A DNA stretch of 64,000 nt from Lachnospiraceae bacterium (GTDB taxonomy: Bacteria; Bacillota; Clostridia; Lachnospirales; Lachnospiraceae), in assembly GCA_017395635.1 (NCBI GenBank), contig JAFQOE010000047.1, positions 1 through 64,000 of the forward strand, read 5' to 3'. A model generated the notes under the pieces. It was given only the letters and a program-made list of their open reading frames with translations, made no database searches and was not told the origin of the DNA. Below, one piece after another: positions 8,801 through 16,552 of this stretch. The position numbers and the translations under genes were made by a program. Each line of letters opens with the position of its first letter. Within the stretch, counting starts at the first letter, position 1.

Positions 8801-11628
8801 ACATCCAAAACACGTCCACCATCACTAAGAGAACCATCTCCTGATCTAGCCCATGTATCTGTTGTATTAACCATCTGCCATGCAACATAAAGATTTGTAT
8901 CATCCCATGCTCCATATAATGCATAGGTATCAAGAACACAGTTTTCATGACCACCTTTGTAGTGGTTAGCAACATCCCATGCAGCTCCCTGTGCAATAAG
9001 CATATCATCTGACCAGTCACTAGAACTTCCATCAATTGTGATGGTTGCTTGCTTTCCAACACCAGTTCCATTTGTAGAGTAATATTTTGCTAATGAACCT
9101 GATGAAGCTACCGGAGTCATTTCTGATTCCTCATTTACAGTTCCGTTAAACTCTTTATTATATGTAAATGTATAATTCTTAGTTGTAGTACCTGCTGTAG
9201 CAGTTGCTTTCACAGTAACAGTTGAATCTGCAATTTTACCCTGTCCAAGAACTACTTTTGTAGAACCTGTGAATGATTTAACCGGACCATCATCAACAGA
9301 GTATGTACCTTTTTCTGCATTACTTAATGTTAATGTGATTTCCTTTGTTTCAGTATCAAATGTAGAACCACTTGCCAAAGAACTGGTTACCTTTGGTGTC
9401 TCATCATCTACATCTTCTGTATATACATAAGTAACTGTAATTGTTGCTGTTGTATACTTACCACTCGCATTAGCAGGTGTTTCTTTCAAAGTATATCCTG
9501 CAACAGTAGCTGCTGTTGTTGTATACGCACTTCCTACAGTACCCTGTGATGATGTAGATTTTGCAATTTCTTTTCCTGCTTCATCTACATATTTTACAGT
9601 AACGGTTCCTTTGGTTACCGGTTTTGAATACTGGCTCCACGATCCATCTTTATAAAGCCATGCACCCTCTTCTGAGAATAAGTATCCCTTTTCCATATCA
9701 GCAGGTGTTCTATTCGTATCACTGCTATAGAAAATTACTCTTGGTGCTTCAATGTTCTCCGGCACTTCATACATATAGTATCCAGTATCGGAATCTTTTG
9801 TCATCTGTACGCCTGGCCATTTACCATTATTTACTGTTTCTGTTTCCGAATCATATGCAAAACAGTACACTGGCTCACTCCATCCAGATGGAAGTGAAAG
9901 GTAAGCAACATTTGACTGCTGTTCTACTTTATTAAATGTATATGTCTTTGTATCTGTATTAGTTCCGTCTGTAGCAGTTAATGTAACAGTAACACTATCA
10001 CCATAAGACATACCACTTCCGATTGTGATTGTTTTAGAACCTGTAAATGTCTGAGCAGCTTCATTTCCAATCTGGTATGTTCCGCTTGTAGCGTTCTTTA
10101 AACCAATGGTAAGTGATAATGTTTCAGAATTGAAAGAACCACCAGCTTTTGAGATGGATACAGATGGTTTCTTCTCTCCTTCTTCATAGAAAACAGCAAT
10201 ACCAGTGCTACCAACTTCACCTGTCATAGTTGTAGCTGTAACAGTCCAAGTATTTCCAGTAATTTCATCTTTATATGTACCTGGTTTTACATAACGTCCA
10301 CCATTTGCAATTGTTACCTGTCCGCTTCCGCTTCCTTTAACAACAACTGCACCTGTCTCACGACATACTGCACCAACATTATTAGTCTGATCTTTTACAT
10401 AGTATTCCTTCTGTCCTACTACTGCATTCTTGAAGTGGTTTACAGCTGCTACTTCTTTAGATGTAAAGTGTGTACTTCCCTTTTCACCTGCTTTAATCTG
10501 GGATTTCTCAGTCTGAAATGGACGTGAGAAATACAAAGCAGTTGCTTTACCCTGTGCAGCAAGAAGTGCATAAGCACGGTCTATTTTGTTCTGATCAATC
10601 CATTGTGTTGCTGAACCATACTCTCCGTTATTTGAATAAGTATCATGACTTTCCGGCCAGTAAATTAATTTATCTTTGGAAACACCACGTTCAGAATAGT
10701 TTCCAATCGAAGTTGGAATACTACCGCCATTAATTGCGTTCAAAACGTTATTTCCATATACATCATCAGTAACAGTAATATAATTTGTATATTCTTTCAT
10801 TAATGAATCATTGTTCTGACCACCATTACATGGACCATCTAAAATTTCTCCATAATGATACAATCCCTGCTCTGTTACTTTTTTCCAGAAATTGCTACCT
10901 TCTGAAGGAAGCTGAATGTGCTTTGCTGCATCCCAACGAATTCCATCAACACCAACAGACTGTAATTCCAAAATGTAATCTGCTACAATTTTCTGCAAAT
11001 CAGTATTCTCAGACACTAAATCTCTCATACCAATATTACAGTTGTACACTAGAGAACGATTTTTCCAATCTGCGTCGTTCATATCGCTGCTGTTTCTATT
11101 GTTGTATCTAAAGAAATCATTTCTCTTTAAGTTACTATCAATATTTCCTTTCTCTCCGTCCATACCTCTTGTATGGTTAGCAACTACGTCCACGATAATA
11201 TTGATACCATACTTATCTGCTTCCTCACAGAGAGCCTTCAACTCTTCCTTTGAGCCAATTGGATTCGTTGTAATTGCGAAGTTCTGTGGCTGATACATCA
11301 TGTACCATGGTTCTCCAAAGCTGTCATTTCTCTGTGCAGGCGATGTCTGAATGGATGTAAAGCCTGCTGCAGCAATATTAGGAAGCTCTGCTTTGATATC
11401 TGTATACTTCCAGTCAAAACAATGCAAGATTGTTCCATCCTGAATATTATCTGCCAGACCATAATCCGTTGCAGCACTGACCTCAGATAGGGCTGCTACT
11501 TGACTACCAGTTACACTACCGATCATATTAGCCGGAATATTTGTGAACATTAAAGATGCTGCTGTCAAAACCGACAACACTCTGCAAGAAATTAATCTTT
11601 TGGATCTTTTTGTTCTTCTCGTTCTCAT
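5890..11628 (-). CDS. giant secreted alpha-amylase with CBM26, MucBP-like, CBM74-like, Cys-repeat and BspA LRR regions
   Basis: 1912-aa extracellular GH13 amylase of the Bacillus AmyE type. Start chosen at 11628 because AAAGGAG lies just upstream of that ATG; an in-frame ATG 39 bp earlier lacks a site. Signal peptide about 1-45. Catalytic signatures: DVVANH, GVDGIRWDAAKH, YGEIL, PESHD. Then come Ig-like stretches, a CBM26-like module (about 576-668), a MucBP-like repeat (about 669-736; VKYVDEAGKEI), and a roughly 310-residue region (about 840-1150) that I recognise as CBM74 from its ALYGAWDD and STSAEKDD motifs. About 1256-1660 holds ten or so repeats ending TYTCTGCTATKTE, followed by a Gly-Asn-Pro linker and LRR_5 repeats. 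CBM74 with CBM26 is known from granular-starch degraders, so resistant starch is the likely substrate. No LPXTG. Confidence 0.93.
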   Translation of the reverse strand: MRTRRTKRSKRLISCRVLSVLTAASLMFTNIPANMIGSVTGSQVAALSEVSAATDYGLADNIQDGTILHCFDWKYTDIKAELPNIAAAGFTSIQTSPAQRNDSFGEPWYMMYQPQNFAITTNPIGSKEELKALCEEADKYGINIIVDVVANHTRGMDGEKGNIDSNLKRNDFFRYNNRNSSDMNDADWKNRSLVYNCNIGMRDLVSENTDLQKIVADYILELQSVGVDGIRWDAAKHIQLPSEGSNFWKKVTEQGLYHYGEILDGPCNGGQNNDSLMKEYTNYITVTDDVYGNNVLNAINGGSIPTSIGNYSERGVSKDKLIYWPESHDTYSNNGEYGSATQWIDQNKIDRAYALLAAQGKATALYFSRPFQTEKSQIKAGEKGSTHFTSKEVAAVNHFKNAVVGQKEYYVKDQTNNVGAVCRETGAVVVKGSGSGQVTIANGGRYVKPGTYKDEITGNTWTVTATTMTGEVGSTGIAVFYEEGEKKPSVSISKAGGSFNSETLSLTIGLKNATSGTYQIGNEAAQTFTGSKTITIGSGMSYGDSVTVTLTATDGTNTDTKTYTFNKVEQQSNVAYLSLPSGWSEPVYCFAYDSETETVNNGKWPGVQMTKDSDTGYYMYEVPENIEAPRVIFYSSDTNRTPADMEKGYLFSEEGAWLYKDGSWSQYSKPVTKGTVTVKYVDEAGKEIAKSTSSQGTVGSAYTTTAATVAGYTLKETPANASGKYTTATITVTYVYTEDVDDETPKVTSSLASGSTFDTETKEITLTLSNAEKGTYSVDDGPVKSFTGSTKVVLGQGKIADSTVTVKATATAGTTTKNYTFTYNKEFNGTVNEESEMTPVASSGSLAKYYSTNGTGVGKQATITIDGSSSDWSDDMLIAQGAAWDVANHYKGGHENCVLDTYALYGAWDDTNLYVAWQMVNTTDTWARSGDGSLSDGGRVLDVPLILALSINPNSTAMSNRNTSGGPIWGQKMGVDFAVHVDRLLYMSGKPGQGEPTMYKAVDSVGNTNYKDGAVGFADGGIVYKMEEGNRSSAIWGLNSSSDPADVCDNSADWVDYKTFTGSAGTHNTSYDSFYEIKIPLATLGIDKDYIQNNGIGAMLVATRGESALDCIPFDLSMLDNATGSYSADASTSAEKDDRDVITAPLAKIGNGTITPPPVDDLELNFGADRSSPQVASTALTLKAVGEGGTAPYTYEFKVNNETVATKSGSGEVSTSWTPSEGSYMIKCIVTDSNNETVTSAKQYTIESNGGGEDDCTHATTTVKNAKAATCTEKGYTGDTHCAKCDALIKSGTEIPVTDHKWGDGIVTKEPTETETGVKTYTCTGCTATKTDTIPMLNHTTHTWGEGVVTTEPTEDKEGVLTYTCTGCTATKTEVIPKKTHVHTWGEGVVTTEPTEDKEGVLTYTCTGCTATKTEVIPKKTHVHTWGEGIVTTEPTEDKEGVLTYTCTGCTATKSEAINKLSHTHTWDDGTVTKQPTETIVGEKTFRCTANGCTATKVEPISTTTHKHNWVGKVTTEPTEDKEGVLTYTCTGCTATKTESIKKLDHVHSWGTGVITKQPTDTTLGVITYTCTECSLTKTEEVTKPKHEHSWGTGVITKQPTATEEGVLTYTCTECASTKTEPLAKADHEHTWGAAVITKQPTATEKGVKTSTCTTCKATKTEEIPATGGNPTGGNPIGGNPTGGNPTGDNPTVTIPGKGDTFDDPSSNVTYRVTKDNATSKEVEFVIANAKTDKVVIPATVTVGNIVYKVTSISDDAFKNNKYIKSVVIGSNVKTIGESAFQNCKKLTSVTMGKNVTTIGAKAFYGCSALTSVKMSSKITKIGSQAFYKCTKLKSITIPSKVKSIGKKAFYGCKNLKKITIKTTKLNKNNVGSKAFKGINSKATIKVPKKKLSSYKKMLKAKGVSSKAKISK

Positions 11629-11759
11629 AATTTTTCTCCTTTTTCTTAAATCTCGGTTAGATAACAAAAAACACTAACCCTTCAAAAACTTTTCCCATAA
11701 TTCAATCACGACTCTAAGTCTCCATATACCTCCTCCTTCAGTCAAACATATTGTTTATA
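11629..11759 (-). other. leader region of amylase 2
   Basis: The untranslated leader between promoter and start contains a 6-bp hairpin (GGTTAG at 11655 with CTAACC at 11674). It also has a strong AGGAGGAGG followed by a four-codon frame that stops at once (ATG GAG ACT TAG). Neither can be given a function from sequence alone. Confidence 0.35.
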
Positions 11760-11788
11760 ATTTTACGCAATTTCAGCAATTGTCACAA
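11760..11788 (-). promoter_or_regulatory. sigma-A-type promoter of amylase 2
   Basis: On the minus strand TTGTGA (11783-11788) and TAAAAT (11760-11765) are separated by exactly 17 bp, about 130 bp before the chosen start. An imperfect CAATT/AATTG palindrome fills the spacer. The flanking 11818-11947 region is extremely AT-rich with T-tracts and no gene. Confidence 0.6.
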
Positions 11789-11803
11789 GTCCTTTTTATT
11801 CCG

Positions 11804-11817
11804 TTTTATCGTTTTCA
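11804..11817 (-). promoter_or_regulatory. candidate CcpA cre site
   Basis: The minus-strand sequence TGAAAACGATAAAA matches the cre core TGNAANCGNWWNCA with one mismatch. It lies 16 bp upstream of the -35 box of the amylase 2 promoter. Catabolite control of a starch enzyme would make sense, but this rests on a motif match alone. Confidence 0.45.
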
Positions 11818-11953
11818 GCTTTTTACATTAATTTTTTATTAATTTTTTATTAATTTTAACCATATTTTTTCCTTTCCATCATATTTTTTTCAAAAAAACA
11901 CATGTTTTTTTATTCATCATGCACAAACACTTTTGTTCCTTTTAACACAAAAA

Positions 11954-11991
11954 AGGACAATCTTCTAAAATGTCTATTAGAAAATCGTCCT
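11954..11991 (-). terminator. terminator of the fic / FN3-fragment transcript
   Basis: A 15-bp stem with two G-U pairs, AGGACGATTTTCTAA against TTAGAAGATTGTCCT, is followed by six T on the minus strand. It lies 26 bp past the stop of the 145-aa gene. Confidence 0.85.
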
Positions 11992-12016
11992 AAACAATGA
12001 AATTTATTTGCACTTC

Positions 12017-12454
12017 TTATTTCTTTATTATAAATTTCTTTGATGTAGACCAGTCGGAGTAAATCTTATTTCCACCCAAGAGTTTATAAGTCCATACGCG
12101 AGCATAGTAGGTTTTCTTCTTTTTCAACTTTGTAAAGGTATAATTCTTTACCAGCTTACTCGTGATAGTTTTCGTCTTTTTTCCTTTCTTGAATCCCTTA
12201 TCAAGGGCTATTTGTACCTGATATCCGTCCACATCTTTTTTCACCGACCAGGTGATTTTTGCTTTTTTACCCGTTAAATTCTTTGCAGAATTCACACGGT
12301 AATCAAGCAATCTTGTATTTGCCGAATCGTAAATTCGCATTCTGACATTATTCTCTCCCGACTGATTCACTCCTTTTTTCAGCTCATATTCCCTCACAAC
12401 ATCTGCATTTAACTGTTCAGTCTCTATAAGATAACCATCGTCTCTTTCCTTCAC
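12017..12454 (-). CDS. fibronectin type III-like fragment downstream of fic
   Basis: 145 aa with a GTG start (AGAGG 13 bp upstream), 20 bp after the fic stop. Residues about 55-145 look like a fibronectin type III domain (GKKAKITWS, VDGYQVQIA, YYARVWTY) of the kind that ends many Lachnospiraceae surface proteins. There is no signal peptide or membrane segment. The frame is open into the 3' end of fic, so this is probably the surviving tail of a larger surface protein whose 5' part was lost, perhaps when fic was inserted. It ends in a good terminator and may still be transcribed. Expression as a functional protein is doubtful. Confidence 0.55.
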   Translation of the reverse strand: MKERDDGYLIETEQLNADVVREYELKKGVNQSGENNVRMRIYDSANTRLLDYRVNSAKNLTGKKAKITWSVKKDVDGYQVQIALDKGFKKGKKTKTITSKLVKNYTFTKLKKKKTYYARVWTYKLLGGNKIYSDWSTSKKFIIKK

Positions 12455-12474
12455 TTCGTTGTTCTTTTCCTCTC

Positions 12475-13614
12475 TTACGTATCCTTCCTCAATATCCCTA
12501 AATACTCCTCATACGCAAACACTCTATTTCTCGCAGCATTGGTTTTTTCCTGCAAAATACCAAGTTCTACAAGCTTCTTCACAGCCGTAGCTACTGTATT
12601 ATAACTAATATCTAATTCCTTTGCAGTTCTCTTAATATCAATAATCGGATACTGCTCAATATAATCAAAAACTGCTCGTAAATTATCTTTGCTTCGAGTT
12701 GTCTTTGGAAGTTTTTCTATATTTGTATCATGCAATGCAGAAAGCTGACGAATTGCTTCTAAAGAGTCCGATGCTGCTTTACTCACCGCTTCCAAAAAGA
12801 ATCTTATCCATTGTTCAAAGTTTCCACTTCTTCTAACTTCACCAATTCGATCATAGTATTCTACCTGATTTTTTTTCAAAAAATAGGATATATAAATGAC
12901 CGGTTTAGCAAGCAACCCCTGCTCAATCAGATAGAGTAATATCAACAACCTTCCGATTCTTCCATTTCCGTCCAAAAACGGGTGTATTGTTTCAAACTGA
13001 TAATGAATCAATGCAACACGAATCAATGGATCATAATCCACATTTTCATTGATAAATTTCTCCAAATCAGACATTGCGTTTTGCATATCCTCTACATTCG
13101 GCGGAATATATCTTGCATCTTTCAATGAACAGTTGGCAGATCCAATCCAATTTTGAGAATGTCTGAATTCTCCAGGGGTCTTATCCTGTCCGCGGACATT
13201 TTCCATTAATACTTCATGTATTTCTCTTATTAATCTGCAACATAAAGGTAATCTTTCCAGACGATTCAATGCATATTGTGTTGCTTTCACATAATTAATA
13301 ACATCAGAAACGTCAAGATTTGCATTTGCTTCCACCTCTGGATCTAATACATCATCAAGAGTACACTGTGTGCCTTCTATTTGTGAGGAAATTAATGCTT
13401 CTTTTCTTACATACATTGATATAAACAAATCTGCATTAGAAATTAACTGTGATGCAGTATCAAGTTTTACAAGTTGTTTATTTGCATCTACTAAAAGTTT
13501 TACAATTTCCTCATCCATTTCAATTTCCGGCATAGGTGGTAATGGATTTGGTTTAAAAGATTGATACGTAGCCTCTCCTGTTAAATTGTCAACATATATT
13601 CCTGCTCGACTCAT
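12475..13614 (-). CDS. Fic-family AMP transferase with N-terminal inhibitory motif and C-terminal winged helix
   Basis: 379 aa. Fic enzymes transfer AMP (or related groups) to hydroxyls of target proteins. The active-site motif HPFLDGNGRIGR is at 211-222 with the catalytic His at 211. The N-terminal Fic_N region carries SSQIEG (76-81), matching the S/TxxxE(G/N) inhibitory helix of self-contained class II Fic proteins, so no separate antitoxin is expected. Residues about 300-370 form a helix-turn-helix (DIKRTAKELDISYNTVATA), suggesting DNA binding and autoregulation. Two inverted TTGAAATAA pairs cover its promoter. A diverged copy of its C-terminal part lies at 17680-17955. Start confirmed by GAGGTG upstream. 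Target unknown. Confidence 0.9.
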   Translation of the reverse strand: MSRAGIYVDNLTGEATYQSFKPNPLPPMPEIEMDEEIVKLLVDANKQLVKLDTASQLISNADLFISMYVRKEALISSQIEGTQCTLDDVLDPEVEANANLDVSDVINYVKATQYALNRLERLPLCCRLIREIHEVLMENVRGQDKTPGEFRHSQNWIGSANCSLKDARYIPPNVEDMQNAMSDLEKFINENVDYDPLIRVALIHYQFETIHPFLDGNGRIGRLLILLYLIEQGLLAKPVIYISYFLKKNQVEYYDRIGEVRRSGNFEQWIRFFLEAVSKAASDSLEAIRQLSALHDTNIEKLPKTTRSKDNLRAVFDYIEQYPIIDIKRTAKELDISYNTVATAVKKLVELGILQEKTNAARNRVFAYEEYLGILRKDT

Positions 13615-13630
13615 ATATTTTCACCTCTTT

Positions 13631-13720
13631 TTGAAATAAGTACATTTAGTATACCCCTTTTATTTCAAAAAATCACTAGGTTATTGAAATAAAAACGCTT
13701 ATTCCTACGCTTTATTTCAA
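13631..13720 (-). promoter_or_regulatory. fic promoter with two inverted TTGAAATAA pairs
   Basis: TTGAAATAA occurs at 13631-13639 and 13684-13692, and its complement TTATTTCAA at 13660-13668 and 13712-13720. The two inverted pairs have centres about 52 bp apart, close to five helical turns. A -10-like TATACT (minus strand) lies inside the first pair. This arrangement suggests an operator, possibly bound by the Fic protein's own helix-turn-helix domain. Confidence 0.55.
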
Positions 13721-13825
13721 AAAGTCATTTTTTGCAAGCATTATAGCTGCTTTTCTTCTCAAATACTCCTTATAACTCATTACATACAATTCATCATAAC
13801 CATTTCTAATGATAGGAAACGGCAT
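13712..13825 (-). CDS. possible 37-aa peptide following a spoIVB tail
   Basis: An ATG one base after the stop of the spoIVB-tail copy opens a 37-codon frame beginning MPFPIIRNGYDELYVMSYK and ending in a basic helix (EYLRRKAAIM). The composition looks protein-like rather than random, but no ribosome site is visible and its end overlaps the outer Fic operator arm. It may be the truncated start of a former neighbour gene. Function unknown. Confidence 0.3.
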   Translation of the reverse strand: MPFPIIRNGYDELYVMSYKEYLRRKAAIMLAKNDFLK

Positions 13826-13826
13826 A

Positions 13827-13946
13827 TCAATGCTCTAACATGTTCTCTATAAATATTCCGTAACCACGTGCAGGATCATTGACTAAAACATGAGTCACGT
13901 CACCCACAATTCGCCCATTTTGGAGAATTGGCGAGCCCGACACGCT
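13827..13946 (-). pseudogene. displaced spoIVB 3' tail, copy 1
   Basis: Forty codons including stop encode the C-terminus of SpoIVB from the catalytic-Ser motif (SVSGSPILQ) to IFIENMLEH. They match the last 37 residues or so of the intact SpoIVB gene at 22489 with a few conservative changes. The homology starts abruptly at the SGSP codons. Upstream is GTTGTTCCCTGCTTGACA (minus strand), which differs from real spoIVB but is shared with copy 2. Best read as an old target-gene end pushed away by an insertion. Confidence 0.85.
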
Positions 13947-13981
13947 CTTGTCAAGCAGGGAACAACAAAATTTCAAAATAG

Positions 13982-14012
13982 CCATTACAGAGAACCTAAT
14001 CTCCATAATGGG
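13982..14012 (-). terminator. terminator-like hairpin before spoIVB tail copy 1
   Basis: CCATTATGGAGA pairs imperfectly with TCTCTGTAATGG on the minus strand, with T-rich sequence following. It sits 34 bp past the stop of the preceding broken gene. Its right arm ends GTAATGGCT, the same as the hairpin before copy 2. Confidence 0.5.
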
Positions 14013-14045
14013 TATATGAATTTTTGAAGCAAATCGAATTATTCT

Positions 14046-14559
14046 TTATTCACATCTAGCAATTCTACAAGGAATCCATTCTACAGGTTCTCCTTTATCT
14101 CGTATCTGCATTGCAAAATTTTGTACATCTTCAAAATCATTTTCTATCAAACAATGCTTATTAAATCTTACTAACTCTAATTCTTTGTGTAAACTATTAC
14201 ACAAAAAGGTATGAAATCCACTAAAATCCCATCCCAAAATATCGTAACCCAGCATAATATTTCTGTCTAATTCTTTTAGCATCCTCAATATTTGAAAAAC
14301 GACCATCTATTGCCAAGCACCTTTCAAACATAAAATGTATATCATTTTGTAGTAAAAATGCTTTCGCTTCAGTTATATCCCATTTTTTATAATATTCAAT
14401 TTTTTCCCTTTTTCTATCATTAATAAAATAACAATAGGTCAAATCAGGATGTGTACCAGAAAAACAATCACTTACAGTAATTATTTCATCAGCTTCTATA
14501 CCAAGAAAATCAGGAATTTTTAATTTTTCACATATATAATATCCTAAAACTCTATACAT
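14046..14559 (-). pseudogene. unknown protein split by a frameshift
   Basis: Two overlapping frames together look like one protein of roughly 170 aa. The first runs 14559-14221 (start ATG preceded by AGAGGTG) and ends GLRYFGMGF. The second runs to 14046 and, inside the overlap, reads DILGWDFSGFHTFLCNSL. One inserted base or two deleted bases near 14225-14300 would join them. The joined product is soluble, acidic to neutral, and not a family I recognise. It lies downstream of the 134-aa gene, in the last position of its block before the spoIVB tail. A sequencing error instead of a true mutation cannot be excluded. Confidence 0.5.
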
Positions 14560-14631
14560 TACTTTCACACCTCTTCTGTGATGAAAATTCAAATAATCGT
14601 GTTCATTCAATCTCGATATGAAACTAAATCT

Positions 14632-15033
14632 TTAACATTGCCTATAACTCGTACTAATTGTATCAAAATCTCGCTCAAATGCATCATAATCAAATTTGCC
14701 TTTAGACTTTATTTTATTGACTGCTTTTAAAATCATCCTTTTTGTCAAAAGAATTTTCTCAGTGCTATCTGCATTATAATATTCTTGAAAATCCATTCGT
14801 ATAGAAATAATTGCACAGCTTTTGTTGCTAATCAATTTTACTGACTCTTTCCATTTTCCATCATCATATAATTCCTGTGGTGCAGCAACTGGTTCAATTC
14901 CAATGGTATGCAATGTATCACTATATTCTTTGTCCTTAAAAAACATATACACATTCTGACAAAACCGATATACTTCATCATCAATACCATAGTACTGATT
15001 AAAATGCGCAGGCGTATTGATATTTAGTTCCAT
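14632..15033 (-). CDS. unknown cytoplasmic protein, 133 aa
   Basis: Start placed at 15033, 6 bp after an AGGAGG; an adjacent ATG three bases earlier is equally in frame. It begins MELNINTPAHFNQYYGID and contains mixed helices and strands, no signal peptide and no membrane segment. The family is not recognised. Position and size resemble the small immunity-like proteins that accumulate in Firmicute toxin loci, but no toxin is adjacent, so that is only a guess. The next gene downstream is the frameshifted protein, 72 bp away. Confidence 0.6.
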   Translation of the reverse strand: MELNINTPAHFNQYYGIDDEVYRFCQNVYMFFKDKEYSDTLHTIGIEPVAAPQELYDDGKWKESVKLISNKSCAIISIRMDFQEYYNADSTEKILLTKRMILKAVNKIKSKGKFDYDAFERDFDTISTSYRQC

Positions 15034-15094
15034 CATGTACCTCCTCCCACTATTCAATATTTTGCTTTTTTATATTTTCTATATATTCTCAAAC

Positions 15095-16414
15095 TTACAT
15101 CTCATCCAACAAAAATGCCATATACAATGGAAGCGTAAGAATCTGATTCTCATTACCCACATTATAATCACCTAATTTAATTGCACTTTTAACATGATAC
15201 TTTTCCGGATGATTTAAAATGGTTCTTGTACTCTTGGTATTGCCTGTTGTTGCTTTTACCTCTACTAATGTACACTCACCCTTATATCTCATAACAAAAT
15301 CAATTTCCAAACCGGAATCTTTATGGTAGTAATATAATTTGCGGCCAATTTTAGAAAAAATATCTGCAATTAAATTTTCAAAAATAGCACCCTTATATCC
15401 ATAAAGCTTTCCTTGTAAGACATCATATTGTGTGCCATCCTCCAGCATACTGATAAACAGTCCACAATCTTTCATATATACTTTAAAAACATCCTCTATT
15501 GCATTACCATCCAAAGGCAGTTCTGTAATTGATAAGTTATAACACCGTGATATAATTCCCGCATCTTCTATCCACTGTAGACTTCCTATATATTTTGAGG
15601 CAGTAGAGCCTTTTTTAATAACAGCATATTGAAACTTTTTATTTTCCTTACTTAATTGCTTTGGTATGGACTGAAAGCATTCTTTGATTCTGGATTTATC
15701 TGCTTTCTCCGCATACTTAACCATATCATCCTCATATGAGCGAACAATATCTCGTTGAATTCGAAGCACCTCATTCATTTGCTTAGTATTAACAAAGGTT
15801 TGTACCACATCCGGCATACCACCAACAACAGTATATTGCAATAAAAGCTGTTTCATTTTGTTATGAATCGCTTCCGGAACTGGTTTTGCCTCTTCCAGAC
15901 ACTTTCTTAACATATTTATTATAGTTTCTCCAATATCATTCGCCCAAAGAAACTCCTCAAAATCTAATGGATACATATCAATAACTGTCTCATAGCCTAC
16001 CGGAATAGATCTAGGTTCTTTTCCATACCCCTTTACCCCCAACAATGAACCGGTACCAATCACATCAAAGCGACCATCCACTTGAAAAAATTTAAGTGCG
16101 GTTCTTGCCTCCGGACATTCCTGGATTTCATCAAGAATAAGTACTGTTTCTCCTTCTTCAAATATTGCGTCTTTTCCCAACAATGCTGAAAGCATCATAA
16201 TAATGTTGTCAATTTCTAATGAGCCTGAAAATACAGAAGCATAATCCGGATTTTCAAAAAAATTCAGATATACAACATGACTATAATTATTCTTTGCAAA
16301 TTCCAATACAGAGAAAGTCTTTCCACACTGTCTGCATCCTTTGATAATCAAGGGTTTATGTTCTTTTGTATTTTTCCAATCGATAAGTTTTTGTTCTATT
16401 TTTCTTTTCAACAT
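15095..16414 (-). CDS. AAA ATPase with DUF4143 domain
   Basis: 439 aa. Start taken at 16414 because AGGAG lies 10 bp upstream; the frame is open further but without a site. N-terminal AAA_14 ATPase: Walker A GCRQCGKTF (about 30-38), Walker B LILDEIQ (about 95-101). The C-terminal half is DUF4143 with the restriction-like ending seen in the family (SGLEIDFVM ... CTLVEVKATTG). Such proteins are common, often horizontally moved, and of unknown function; the DUF4143 end resembles PD-(D/E)XK nucleases. It is cargo of the smaller spoIVB-tail block. A spacer of 183 bp separates it from the 94-aa gene. Confidence 0.88.
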   Translation of the reverse strand: MLKRKIEQKLIDWKNTKEHKPLIIKGCRQCGKTFSVLEFAKNNYSHVVYLNFFENPDYASVFSGSLEIDNIIMMLSALLGKDAIFEEGETVLILDEIQECPEARTALKFFQVDGRFDVIGTGSLLGVKGYGKEPRSIPVGYETVIDMYPLDFEEFLWANDIGETIINMLRKCLEEAKPVPEAIHNKMKQLLLQYTVVGGMPDVVQTFVNTKQMNEVLRIQRDIVRSYEDDMVKYAEKADKSRIKECFQSIPKQLSKENKKFQYAVIKKGSTASKYIGSLQWIEDAGIISRCYNLSITELPLDGNAIEDVFKVYMKDCGLFISMLEDGTQYDVLQGKLYGYKGAIFENLIADIFSKIGRKLYYYHKDSGLEIDFVMRYKGECTLVEVKATTGNTKSTRTILNHPEKYHVKSAIKLGDYNVGNENQILTLPLYMAFLLDEM

Positions 16415-16552
16415 AACAAAATCAACTCCTTTTATTGTAGTATATTCGCTTTTTACAACTTTTTCAAGGGAGTTTTTACATAAAACATATATTATTTTAG
16501 TCAGATGTTTGCACATTGTACAACTTTTAGTCAAATAGTTATTCAAAATAAA

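Noticed and set aside
5890-11628. Sortase anchoring of the amylases
   Set aside because: Neither amylase nor the LRR or fibro-slime proteins ends in LPXTG plus a membrane helix and positive tail.
11690-11740. Leader peptide ahead of amylase 2
   Set aside because: A strong AGGAGG precedes an ATG, but the frame stops after three codons. Not enough to call a peptide.
12475-14559. Fic with a neighbouring antitoxin (class I toxin-antitoxin pair)
   Set aside because: The inhibitory S-x3-E-G motif is inside the Fic protein itself, and the adjacent genes do not look like FicA-type antitoxins.
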